The notes under the pieces are model-generated. The model ran no database searches. It saw only the letters and a program-made list of their open reading frames with translations, and was not told the origin of the DNA. Positions 34,718-43,012 of a stretch of 64,000 bases of DNA are shown piece after piece (position 1 is the first letter of the stretch; every line of letters starts with the position of its first letter). Position numbers and translations under genes: made by a program. The stretch lies in contig JADZGB010000040.1 in assembly GCA_020854105.1 (NCBI GenBank), positions 1-64,000 on the forward strand, in the 5' to 3' direction. This DNA is from Burkholderiales bacterium. GTDB taxonomy: Bacteria; Pseudomonadota; Gammaproteobacteria; Burkholderiales; SHXO01.

Positions 34718-36190
34718 TTGTCCGCACAGGCCGCAGCATTCAACACCAGTTTCCCAGCTGGCGCCGGTACGACCACCTACAACTACACGGTGGTACGCCA
34801 GTTCGCCATCATGACCCTGGTGTGGGGCATCGTAGGCATGCTGGTGGGGGTGATCATCGCCGCCCAGCTGATGTTCCCTGATCTGACCTACGGGATTCCC
34901 TGGCTGTCGTACGGACGGCTGCGGCCATTGCACACCAACGCGGTGATCTTCGCCTTCGGCGGATCGGCGCTGTTCGCCACCAGCTACTACGTCGTCCAGC
35001 GCACCTGTCACGCGCGGCTGTTCGCCGGGCCTCTGGCGGCCTTCACCTTCTGGGGCTGGCAGCTCGTCATCGTCGGAGCGGCCATCACGCTGCCGCTGGG
35101 AATCACGACGTCGAAGGAGTACGCCGAACTCGAGTGGCCGCTCGACGTCCTCATCACTCTGGTATGGGTGTCGTACGCGGTGGTCTTCTTCGGCACCATC
35201 GCCAAGCGCAAGACCTCGCATATCTACGTCGCCAACTGGTTCTTCGGCGGCTTCATCCTGACCGTGGCGCTGCTGCACCTGGTCAACAGCGCCGCCATCC
35301 CCGCGACGCCGTGGAAATCCTATTCCGCCTACGCCGGCGCACAGGACGCGATGGTGCAGTGGTGGTACGGCCACAACGCGGTGGGCTTCTTCCTGACCGC
35401 CGGTTTCCTGGGAATGATGTACTACTTCGTGCCCAAGCAGGCCGACCGCCCGGTGTACAGCTACCGCCTGTCGGTGGTGCACTTCTGGGCGCTGATCTTC
35501 ACCTACATGTGGGCCGGTCCGCACCACCTGCACTACACCGCGCTGCCCGACTGGGCGCAGTCGCTGGGCATGGCGTTCTCGCTGATCCTGCTGGCGCCCT
35601 CGTGGGGCGGCATGATCAACGGCATCATGACCCTGTCCGGCGCGTGGCACAAACTGCGCACCGATCCGATCCTGAAGTTCCTCATCGTGTCGCTGTCCTT
35701 CTACGGCATGTCGACGTTCGAAGGGCCGATGATGTCGATCAAGACGGTCAACTCCCTCTCGCACTACACCGACTGGACCATCGGTCACGTGCACGCGGGG
35801 GCGCTCGGCTGGGTGGCGATGATCACCATCGGCAGCCTCTACTTCATGATCCCGCGCCTGTTCGGCCGAAGCGAGATGTATAGCACGAAGCTGGTCACCA
35901 CCCACTTCTGGGTGGCCACCATCGGCGTGGTGCTCTACATCGCGGCCATGTGGATCGCGGGCGTCATGCAGGGCCTGATGTGGCGTGCGGTCAACCCCGA
36001 CGACGGCACGCTGACCTATACCTTCGTGGAGAGCGTCAAGTCCACCTATCCCTTCTACGCCATCCGTCTGCTCGGCGGCGTGATGTTCCTGGGCGGCATG
36101 CTGATCATGGCCTACAACACGTACAAGACGGTGGCGAGCGGCAAGGCGGTCGACGCACCGGTCCTGCAACCGGCCCCTGCGCACGCCTGA
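34718..36190 (+). CDS. ccoN: Cytochrome cbb3 oxidase subunit I
   Basis: Catalytic heme-copper oxidase subunit of 490 residues with 12 predicted helices. Heme and CuB ligands are visible: His in [10 protein letters not shown] (heme b), [11 protein letters not shown] (CuB), AGPHHLHY (CuB pair) and [11 protein letters not shown] (heme b and b3). It reduces oxygen to water at high affinity and pumps protons. Translation starts at a TTG (34718) after GGGAG. It is first of the ccoNOQP operon and is not fused to ccoO, which follows after 25 bp. Confidence 0.97.
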   Translation: MSAQAAAFNTSFPAGAGTTTYNYTVVRQFAIMTLVWGIVGMLVGVIIAAQLMFPDLTYGIPWLSYGRLRPLHTNAVIFAFGGSALFATSYYVVQRTCHARLFAGPLAAFTFWGWQLVIVGAAITLPLGITTSKEYAELEWPLDVLITLVWVSYAVVFFGTIAKRKTSHIYVANWFFGGFILTVALLHLVNSAAIPATPWKSYSAYAGAQDAMVQWWYGHNAVGFFLTAGFLGMMYYFVPKQADRPVYSYRLSVVHFWALIFTYMWAGPHHLHYTALPDWAQSLGMAFSLILLAPSWGGMINGIMTLSGAWHKLRTDPILKFLIVSLSFYGMSTFEGPMMSIKTVNSLSHYTDWTIGHVHAGALGWVAMITIGSLYFMIPRLFGRSEMYSTKLVTTHFWVATIGVVLYIAAMWIAGVMQGLMWRAVNPDDGTLTYTFVESVKSTYPFYAIRLLGGVMFLGGMLIMAYNTYKTVASGKAVDAPVLQPAPAHA

Positions 36191-36215
36191 GCCCACGGTC
36201 AAGGAGAACGACGAA

Positions 36216-36839
36216 ATGGCAGTACAGACATCCGGGCACGAGTATCTCGAGAAGAACCTGACCCCGCTCGTCATCCTGATCATCCTGGTGGTGAGCGTGG
36301 CCGGGCTGGTGGAGATCGTGCCGCTCTTCTTCCAGCGCAGCACCACCGAGCCGGTGCAGGGCCTGACGCCCTATCCGGCGCTGCAGCTGGTCGGACGCGA
36401 CATCTACATCCGGGAGGGCTGCAACAACTGCCACTCCCAGATGATCCGGCCCTTCCGTGCCGAGACGGAACGCTACGGCCACTACTCCGTCGCGGGCGAA
36501 TTCGTCTACGACCGGCCGTTCCTCTGGGGGAGCAAGCGCACCGGGCCCGACCTGCACCGCGTGGGCGGCAGGTACAGCGACGAATGGCACCGCCTGCATC
36601 TGATGCAGCCGCGCGACGTGGTGCCCGAGTCCAACATGCCCGCCTATCCCTGGCTGGCAAAGAGTTCCGTGGCGGACGATCCGATCGAGGCGAAGATGAA
36701 CGCGCTGCGTACGGTGGGCGTGCCGTACACCGACGAAGACGTGGCGGGTGCGAAGGCCGCGCTGGAAGGCAAGACCGAGATGGACGCGGTGATTGCCTAC
36801 CTGCAGGGCCTGGGTACCGCGCTCCAGGGAGTGAAGTGA
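36216..36839 (+). CDS. ccoO: Cytochrome cbb3 oxidase subunit II (mono-heme c)
   Basis: A 207-residue membrane-anchored c-type cytochrome. One N-terminal helix ([22 protein letters not shown]) precedes a periplasmic domain with heme-binding CNNCH (about residue 69) and the axial methionine region ([11 protein letters not shown]). It passes electrons from CcoP to CcoN. AAGGAGAACGAC precedes the ATG, and ccoQ begins 2 bp after the stop. Confidence 0.97.
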   Translation: MAVQTSGHEYLEKNLTPLVILIILVVSVAGLVEIVPLFFQRSTTEPVQGLTPYPALQLVGRDIYIREGCNNCHSQMIRPFRAETERYGHYSVAGEFVYDRPFLWGSKRTGPDLHRVGGRYSDEWHRLHLMQPRDVVPESNMPAYPWLAKSSVADDPIEAKMNALRTVGVPYTDEDVAGAKAALEGKTEMDAVIAYLQGLGTALQGVK

Positions 36840-36841
36840 CC

Positions 36842-37030
36842 ATGGATGTCAACGATCTGCGGGCCCTGTGGACCCTGCTGAGCTTTCTCGTCTTCGCCGG
36901 CATCGCGGTGTGGGCGTACAGCTCCTGGCCGAAGCAGCGATTCGAGGCGGCGGCACGCCTGCCTCTGGACGACGATCAGCCCCTTGCGCACGCTCAGCCG
37001 GCGCGAGCACACACCATGACGGAGAAGTAG
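36842..37030 (+). CDS. ccoQ: Cytochrome cbb3 oxidase subunit CcoQ
   Basis: A 62-residue single-helix protein. The sequence DLRALWTLLSFLVFAGIAVWAYS followed by a basic/aromatic SWPKQRFEAAARLPLDDD is typical of CcoQ, which stabilises the oxidase complex. It sits between ccoO (2 bp) and ccoP (1 bp), which fixes its identity despite the short length. Confidence 0.92.
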   Translation: MDVNDLRALWTLLSFLVFAGIAVWAYSSWPKQRFEAAARLPLDDDQPLAHAQPARAHTMTEK

Positions 37031-37031
37031 C

Positions 37032-37934
37032 GTGAACGAGTTCACGAGCGGATTCTGGAGTGCCTACATCACGGTGATCACCATCGCCAGCATCCTCGGC
37101 TGCGGCCTGCTGCTGTGGAAGCTGTCCACCAAACGCCTCTCCCCGGGACAGAAGGCGGACGTGATGGGCCACGTCTGGGACGAGAATCTCGAGGAGTACA
37201 ACAACCCGCTGCCGCGCTGGTGGATGTGGCTGTTCTGGATCACCCTGGTGTTCGCGGCGGTCTACCTGGTGCTGTACCCCGGCCTGGGCAGCTACGCCGG
37301 GGTGCTGAACTGGTCGTCCACCGGCCAGTGGGAGAAGGAGCAGGCGCGCGCGGCGGAGCGCTTCGAACCGAAGTTCGCGCAATACGCCTCCATGGACATC
37401 CCTGCCGTCGCGGCCGATCCCGCGGCGCGCGAGATGGGCCAGCGCATGTTCCTCAACTACTGTGCACAGTGCCACGCCTCCGACGCGCGCGGTGGGCGCG
37501 GCTTTCCGAATCTGGCCGACAAGGACTGGCTCTACGGCGGTACACCCGAGGCCATCGTGGCCACCATCACCCAGGGGCGTACGGGCATCATGCCGCCCTG
37601 GCCGCAGCTGGGCGAGGAGGGGATCGGCAACGTGACCCACTACGTCCTGCAGATGGGCGGCCGCACGCACGACGGCATCAAGGCCGTTCAGGGCAAGGAC
37701 GTCTACGCCGCCAACTGCGCGGCCTGCCACGGCGCCGACGGAACCGGCAATCCCGCGCTGGGCGCGCCGAACCTGACCGACGAAACCTGGCTGTACGGCG
37801 GCGGGGAAAGCACGATCGTGGAGAGCATCACCAGGGGTCGCAACGGTCACATGCCGGCCTGGGGTCAGTTCCTGGGGCCGAACAAGACCCATCTGCTGGC
37901 CGCCTACGTCTACGGGCTGTCCCAAGGAAAGTAG
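37032..37934 (+). CDS. ccoP: Cytochrome cbb3 oxidase subunit III (di-heme c)
   Basis: A 300-residue protein that starts at a GTG one base after ccoQ. An N-terminal helix and a second helix (MWLFWITLVFAAVYLVLYPGLG, preceded by NNPLPRWW) anchor two cytochrome c domains with CAQCH (about residue 148) and CAACH (about residue 233). Axial methionines lie in IMPPWPQ and HMPAWGQ. It is the electron entry point from soluble cytochromes c. It closes the ccoNOQP operon; the following 219 bp are non-coding and lead to ccoG. Confidence 0.96.
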   Translation: MNEFTSGFWSAYITVITIASILGCGLLLWKLSTKRLSPGQKADVMGHVWDENLEEYNNPLPRWWMWLFWITLVFAAVYLVLYPGLGSYAGVLNWSSTGQWEKEQARAAERFEPKFAQYASMDIPAVAADPAAREMGQRMFLNYCAQCHASDARGGRGFPNLADKDWLYGGTPEAIVATITQGRTGIMPPWPQLGEEGIGNVTHYVLQMGGRTHDGIKAVQGKDVYAANCAACHGADGTGNPALGAPNLTDETWLYGGGESTIVESITRGRNGHMPAWGQFLGPNKTHLLAAYVYGLSQGK

Positions 37935-38153
37935 GCCGCCAGGCAGGGGCCGGAGGCGGGCGCCGCCTCTCTCCCCCCTGCCTGCATCGTGATACCGATC
38001 GGCAGACGCGGCGTGTGCGGCGCGCCGGCGTCCGACCGGATACCATCGTGACTCCGGTCGCCGACGTGGCATGCGCAGGGCGCCAGTCCGCGATTTCGTG
38101 ACATCATTTCCGGCCGCATCTTCCGGTCCCCAGCCACAGCTCCGGCCTCGAGC

Positions 38154-39599
38154 ATGAACGACGTCAACAAAGCGGCGGTGCCGTCTCGCAAGCCCGTCGA
38201 AGTCGCGGAACAGGCGCTCTACGAGATCCGCAAGAAGATCTACCCGCGTGCGGTCACCGGCAAGTTCGCCTCGCTGCGCTGGCTGTTCGTGTGGCTCACG
38301 CAGATCGTCTTCTACGGGTTCCCCTGGCTGGTCTGGAACGACCGGCAGGCCGTGCTGTTCGATCTGGCCGCGCGCAAGTTCTACATCTTCGGCCTGGTAT
38401 TCTGGCCCCAGGACATCGTCTATCTGACCGCGCTGCTGATCATCTCGGCCTACTCGCTGTTCCTGTTCACCGCGGTGGCGGGGCGGGTGTGGTGTGGCTA
38501 CGCCTGTCCGCAGACCGTCTACACCGAGATGTTCCTGTGGATCGAGCACAGGGTGGAGGGGGACCGCACTGCCCGCATGCGGCTCGACAAGGAGGCCAAC
38601 GGTACCCGCAAGATTCGCCTCAAGCTCACCAAGCATGCGCTGTGGATCGCGCTGGCATTGTGGACCGGCTTCACCTTCGTGGGCTACTTCACGCCTATCA
38701 AGCCGCTGTTCCAGGACGTGGTGAACTTCAGCGCCGGGGGCTGGGCGACGTTCTGGATCCTGTTCTACGGCTTCGCCACCTACGGCAACGCCGGCTGGAT
38801 GCGCGAGCAGGTGTGCAAGTACATGTGCCCCTACGCGCGTTTCCAGGGCGTGATGTTCGATCCGGATACGCTCATCATCACCTACGACACGCAGCGCGGC
38901 GAGCCGCGCGGTTCGCGCAACAGGAGCGCCGACTACCGGGCGAAGGGCCTCGGCGACTGCGTGGACTGCGGCATCTGCGTGCAGGTGTGCCCGACCGGGA
39001 TAGACATCCGCGACGGCCTGCAGTACGAGTGCATCGGGTGCGGAGCCTGCATCGACGGCTGCAATCAGGTCATGGCGAAGATGGGCTATCCCAAGGGCCT
39101 GATCCGCTATTCGACCGAGAACGCGCTCAGGACCCAGATGAACAGCCAGCAGATCGCGCGCCGCGCGGCCAGGCCGCGCATCCTGGTATACAGCGGCATC
39201 CTGATGGCGGTGGTCGTGATCGCCATGGTGACGCTGTATCATCGCATCCCGGTCAAGGTGGACGTGATCCGCGACCGGGCCAATACCCTGCGCGGCATGG
39301 ACGAGCCCGTGGTCGAGAACGTGTATCGCCTGCAGATCATGAATACCGACGAACTGCCGCGCCAGATCACCATTCGGGTCTCGGGCCTGGAGGGCATGAC
39401 CATCGAATCGGAGGCGCAGCCGCTCGAGATCCGTGGTGCGACCAACCGGGTGGTTCCGGTGCGGGTGAAGGTGCAGCGCGCCGGGGTAGAGCCCGGTTCG
39501 CACCGCATCGACTTCACGGTGGAGGCACGCGAGTCCGCGCCAGGCAGCCAGGCCGAACCCATCGTGATCCACGAGAAGGCATCCTTCGTCCTTCATTAG
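38154..39599 (+). CDS. ccoG: cbb3 oxidase accessory protein CcoG (polyferredoxin, cupric reductase type)
   Basis: A 481-residue membrane polyferredoxin. Hydrophobic helices flank AGRVWCGYACPQTVYTE and EQVCKYMCPYARFQG. Two [4Fe-4S] motifs are CVDCGICVQVCPTGID and CIGCGACIDGCNQVM. The C-terminal periplasmic Ig-like domain begins after the last helix (VYSGILMAVVVIAMVTLYH). CcoG reduces Cu(II) to supply copper for cbb3 assembly. It is followed 20 bp later by fixH. Confidence 0.95.
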   Translation: MNDVNKAAVPSRKPVEVAEQALYEIRKKIYPRAVTGKFASLRWLFVWLTQIVFYGFPWLVWNDRQAVLFDLAARKFYIFGLVFWPQDIVYLTALLIISAYSLFLFTAVAGRVWCGYACPQTVYTEMFLWIEHRVEGDRTARMRLDKEANGTRKIRLKLTKHALWIALALWTGFTFVGYFTPIKPLFQDVVNFSAGGWATFWILFYGFATYGNAGWMREQVCKYMCPYARFQGVMFDPDTLIITYDTQRGEPRGSRNRSADYRAKGLGDCVDCGICVQVCPTGIDIRDGLQYECIGCGACIDGCNQVMAKMGYPKGLIRYSTENALRTQMNSQQIARRAARPRILVYSGILMAVVVIAMVTLYHRIPVKVDVIRDRANTLRGMDEPVVENVYRLQIMNTDELPRQITIRVSGLEGMTIESEAQPLEIRGATNRVVPVRVKVQRAGVEPGSHRIDFTVEARESAPGSQAEPIVIHEKASFVLH

Positions 39600-39619
39600 C
39601 CGACCGACGAGCACATCGA

Positions 39620-40132
39620 ATGACACGCGCCACTACCGGAACGCTGTCCAGACCCTGGTATCGCGAGCCCTGGCCCTGGCTGTTGATGGTCGCCCCGGGC
39701 TCGGCGGTCATCGGCGGCCTCGTCACCGCATGGCTGGCGATCACGCACGTCGATCCGCTGGTTGTCGACAACTACTACAAGGAGGGCCTCGCCATCAACC
39801 AGGTCCTCGACCGCGACCGCGAGGCACGGCGCGCCGGCTATCGCGCGCAGATCCTGTTCAGCCAGGACGGCACACAGGTGCGCGTGCATCTGACCGGCGC
39901 TGCCCGCCTGCCCGCCTCGCTGCGGCTGCGTCTGGTCCATCCCACGCGCGCGGAACGGGATGCCGAGGCGCTTCTTGCCGGCACCCAGGCCGGCTGGTAC
40001 GAGGGTGCGCTGAGCATCGCGCCCGCGCCCCGCTGGACCATCCGGCTGGAGGGAGAGCAGCGGGAGTGGCGGCTCAGCGGCGAGTGGCGTCCGGCCGAAG
40101 GGGGCGAAGTCCTCCTGCTTCCCCGCGCGTAG
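39620..40132 (+). CDS. fixH: FixH-family cbb3 oxidase assembly protein (CcoH)
   Basis: A 170-residue protein with one N-terminal helix (PWLLMVAPGSAVIGGLVTAWLAI). The family signature DPLVVDNYYKEGLAINQ follows, then a periplasmic domain of about 100 residues. FixH/CcoH stabilises the assembling cbb3 complex. It is placed directly after ccoG, as in most proteobacterial cco clusters. The ATG at 39620 is inside a longer track frame. Confidence 0.93.
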   Translation: MTRATTGTLSRPWYREPWPWLLMVAPGSAVIGGLVTAWLAITHVDPLVVDNYYKEGLAINQVLDRDREARRAGYRAQILFSQDGTQVRVHLTGAARLPASLRLRLVHPTRAERDAEALLAGTQAGWYEGALSIAPAPRWTIRLEGEQREWRLSGEWRPAEGGEVLLLPRA

Positions 40133-40186
40133 TCCCCACCCACAGAGCCGGGCTACCGGCCGCACTGCACCAGGCAGGAGAAGCGC

Positions 40187-40492
40187 ATGGATGGAAGGAA
40201 ACTGATCCAGATCCTGTGGCCGGCATTCGTCATCGCGGGTGCCGCCGAGGCCGTGTTTTTCACCGTCTTCGATCCGCGGGATCTGCGCCTGTACGGTGAG
40301 CCGCTGGAGGCTTCCCGCACCGCCATCTACTCGGTGGGATTCTTCGCGCTCTGGCTGGTCGCGGCCGCCTCGAGCGCGCTCACCATCTTCTTCCAGCGCA
40401 CCGCGGCCGAGATCAACCGCTGCCCGATTCCCGATGCGCGCGACCGTCCGGTCGGCTGTCCCAGGCGCGCCGACGGCGGCACCTGCAGCTGA
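40187..40492 (+). CDS. Small membrane protein of the cco cluster
   Basis: A 101-residue protein with two predicted helices (ILWPAFVIAGAAEAVFFTVF and AIYSVGFFALWLVAAASSALTIFF). Between them, DPRDLRLYGEPLEASRTA is likely periplasmic, and the C-terminal tail carries two Cys residues and a basic patch. Similar small proteins of unknown function often follow fixH in betaproteobacteria. An AGGAGAAGCG ribosome site precedes the ATG. Its role in oxidase assembly is inferred from position only. Confidence 0.75.
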   Translation: MDGRKLIQILWPAFVIAGAAEAVFFTVFDPRDLRLYGEPLEASRTAIYSVGFFALWLVAAASSALTIFFQRTAAEINRCPIPDARDRPVGCPRRADGGTCS

Positions 40493-40570
40493 TTCGGCCA
40501 GGATTCCGGAACCCGCACGCCAGCTCTGCCCGCTCGTCGGCGGGCCCCTCGTAGCGCATTCCATCCGTAT

Positions 40571-40584
40571 GTGACCGGCGTCAC
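40571..40584. promoter_or_regulatory. Crp/Fnr-family box (GTGAC-N4-GTCAC) before the RND/SQR operon
   Basis: GTGACCGGCGTCAC, within the longer TGTGA-N6-TCACA palindrome. A TAGCAT -10-like hexamer at 40608 puts the start about 42 bp from the centre. The half-site is GTGA, not the TTGA expected for Fnr. Confidence 0.65.
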
Positions 40585-40673
40585 ATCTCACGGTGATGCG
40601 CTTTGCTTAGCATCAAGGCTGCCCTGCCTGTTCACGGGTAAGGTGAGTGTGTCGAACCATACGGGGCCGGACG

Positions 40674-41708
40674 ATGCTGAAGAGGATCGCGCACGCGCTG
40701 TGGCTGCTGATGCCGGCTGCCGCGGCGGCACAGGGGTTTCCCACCGCTGCGGTGGAATACCGCGCGGTGGACCAGACCTATGCCACCGAGGCGGTGGTCG
40801 AGGCAGTGCGCCAGTCCACCATCTCGGCGCAGGTGATCGGACGCATCGTCGAGCTGCGGGTGGACGTAGGCGATCCGGTGAAGGCCGGACAGGTCATCGC
40901 GCGCATCGACGAGCGCGAAGCCGCGCAGGCAGTGGCCACGACCCAGGCGCGGGTGGCCCAGGCGCGTGCGAACGTCGAGAACGCCCGCCTGGCCCTCGAG
41001 CGCGCGCGCCGGCTGCTCGAGAGCAAGTTCGTGAGCCAGGCCGCAGTCGACAGTGCGGAGGCCGAGTTCAAGGCCGCGCAGGCGCAGCTGCTGGCGGCAC
41101 AGGCAACCGCGGGCCAGGCCACGGTGAGCAAGGGGCACAGCACGGTGATCGCGCCCTTCTCGGGGGTCGTCTCGGCCCGCCACGTCGAGCTTGGCGAGAT
41201 GGCCGCCCCCGGCAAGCCGCTGTTCACCGCATTCGACCCGGCGGACATGCGCGTCATCGCCGAGGTGCCCCAATCGCAGATCGCCCGCATCAAGGCCACG
41301 GGACGCGCCAGCGTCGAGATTCCCTCCACCGGACAGTGGCTGAAGGTGGCGACCGTGACCATTCTTCCCTCGGCCGATCCGCGCACGCACTCCAACCAGG
41401 TCCGTCTCGACCTGGACAAGGACAGCAAGGGCGTATACCCGGGCGTGTACGCGCGCGCGCACTTCGCCGTGGGCAGTGCGCGCAAGCTCGTGGTTCCGTC
41501 GCAGGCCGTCATCCGTCGCAGCGAAGTCGTGGGCGTGTACGTGATCGATGACAAGGGCAAGCCGCGCTTTCGCCAGTTGCGTCTGGGCGAAGCGGCTGGC
41601 GAGGGCTATCGGGAGGTTCTGGCAGGGGTGGCGCCGGGCGAGAAGGTCGCTCTGGAGCCGGTGAAGGCAGGCATGGCAAGCCCGGTCGACCGTGCGGGCG
41701 GCTCGTGA
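40674..41708 (+). CDS. RND efflux periplasmic adaptor (membrane fusion protein)
   Basis: A 344-residue exported adaptor of the HlyD/AcrA type. The signal peptide (ALWLLMPAAAAAQG) is followed by the lipoyl half-motif VEAVRQSTISAQVIGRIVELRVDVGDPVKAGQ, an alpha-helical hairpin (about residues 85-145) and the second lipoyl half VIAPFSGVVSARHVELGEMAAPG. The C-terminal beta-barrel and membrane-proximal domains follow. It is the first gene of an operon with SQR and the RND pump. I start at the ATG at 40674; the earlier GTG lies upstream of the signal peptide without homology. Confidence 0.88.
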   Translation: MLKRIAHALWLLMPAAAAAQGFPTAAVEYRAVDQTYATEAVVEAVRQSTISAQVIGRIVELRVDVGDPVKAGQVIARIDEREAAQAVATTQARVAQARANVENARLALERARRLLESKFVSQAAVDSAEAEFKAAQAQLLAAQATAGQATVSKGHSTVIAPFSGVVSARHVELGEMAAPGKPLFTAFDPADMRVIAEVPQSQIARIKATGRASVEIPSTGQWLKVATVTILPSADPRTHSNQVRLDLDKDSKGVYPGVYARAHFAVGSARKLVVPSQAVIRRSEVVGVYVIDDKGKPRFRQLRLGEAAGEGYREVLAGVAPGEKVALEPVKAGMASPVDRAGGS

Positions 41709-41727
41709 CACAACCAGGAGGAACGCT

Positions 41728-43005
41728 ATGGCACATATCGTCATTCTCGGCGCCGGCATCGGCGGCGTCTCCATGGCCTACGACATGCGCAAGCATGCGC
41801 GCAGGGAAGACAGGATCACCGTGATCTCGAACGTGGACTACTTCCATTTCGTGCCGTCCAATCCGTGGATCGCCGTGAACTGGCGCAAGCGCGACGACAT
41901 CGCCTTTCCCATCGCGCCGTATCTGCAGCGCAAGGACGTCGACTTCATCCCGGTCGGCGCCACCCGGGTGCAGCCGGGCGAGAACCGGGTCGAGCTGGCG
42001 GACGGACGCTCCGTGGCATACGACTTCCTGGTCGTGGCCACCGGACCGAAGCTCGCCTTCGAGGAGATCGAGGGGCTGGGGCCGCAGGGTCATACGCAGT
42101 CGATCTGCCACGTCGATCATGCGGTGGATGCGGCGCAGCGCTGGGACAGCTTCGTGCAGGATCCGGGTCCGATCGTCGTCGGCGCGGTGCAGGGAGCGTC
42201 CTGTTTCGGCCCGGCGTACGAGTTCGCGATGATCATGGACACCGACCTTCGCCGGCGCAAGCTTCGCGACAGGGTACCCATGACCTACGTCACGTCCGAA
42301 CCCTATATCGGCCACCTGGGCCTGGGCGGCGTCGGGGACTCCAAGGGCCTGCTCGAGTCCGCCATGCGCGAGCGGGACATCAAGTGGATCACCAATGCGA
42401 AGGTGACAGCCGTCGAAGCCGGGAAGATGCACGTCACGGAATTCGACGAGATGGGCAAGGAGAAGCGCACGCACGAGCTGCCGTTCAAGTACTCGATGAT
42501 GCTGCCGGCCTTCAAGGGCATCGATGCCGTGTCCGGCATCGAGGGCCTCACCAACCCGCGCGGCTTCATCGTGATCGACCAGCACCAGCGCAATCCGAAG
42601 TTCAGCAACATCTACGCGGTCGGCGTATGCGTGGCGATCCCACCGGTCGAGCAGACGCCCGTCCCGACCGGTGCGCCCAAGACCGGCTACATGATCGAGT
42701 CGATGGTCCAGGCCACGGCCGAGAACATCCGCGCGGTGCTCGACGGCGGGGAGCCCATCGCGAAGGCCTCCTGGAACGCGATCTGTCTGGCCGACTTCGG
42801 TGACAGTGGGGTCGCCTTCGTCGCGCTGCCGCAGATTCCGCCGCGCAACGTGAACTGGTTCGCGGAAGGCAAGTGGGTGCACCTGGCCAAGATCGCCTTC
42901 GAGCGCTACTTCATACGCAAGATGAAGAAGGGCACGACCGAACCGGTGTACGAGAAGCTGGTGCTGCATATGCTGGGCATCAAGAAGCTCAAGGACATCG
43001 CGTAG
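41728..43005 (+). CDS. sqr: Sulfide:quinone oxidoreductase-type flavoprotein
   Basis: A 425-residue FAD protein starting MAHIVILGAGIGG (dinucleotide-binding fold). The three redox cysteines of sulfide:quinone reductases appear at the expected spacing: C127 in SICHVD, C159 in QGASCFGPAYEF and C353 in WNAICLADFG. The FAD/quinone-site segment PVPTGAPKTG and an amphipathic C-terminus (HMLGIKKLKDIA) for membrane binding are also present. It would oxidise sulfide to polysulfide or persulfide and reduce quinone. AGGAGG precedes the ATG. Unusually, it is sandwiched between the RND adaptor and pump genes. Confidence 0.85.
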   Translation: MAHIVILGAGIGGVSMAYDMRKHARREDRITVISNVDYFHFVPSNPWIAVNWRKRDDIAFPIAPYLQRKDVDFIPVGATRVQPGENRVELADGRSVAYDFLVVATGPKLAFEEIEGLGPQGHTQSICHVDHAVDAAQRWDSFVQDPGPIVVGAVQGASCFGPAYEFAMIMDTDLRRRKLRDRVPMTYVTSEPYIGHLGLGGVGDSKGLLESAMRERDIKWITNAKVTAVEAGKMHVTEFDEMGKEKRTHELPFKYSMMLPAFKGIDAVSGIEGLTNPRGFIVIDQHQRNPKFSNIYAVGVCVAIPPVEQTPVPTGAPKTGYMIESMVQATAENIRAVLDGGEPIAKASWNAICLADFGDSGVAFVALPQIPPRNVNWFAEGKWVHLAKIAFERYFIRKMKKGTTEPVYEKLVLHMLGIKKLKDIA

Positions 43006-43012
43006 CGCCGGC

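Noticed and set aside
36849-39626. 925-codon minus-strand ORF opposite ccoP and ccoG
   Set aside because: It runs antisense across two well-defined genes and their intergenic gap; no ribosome site or domains.
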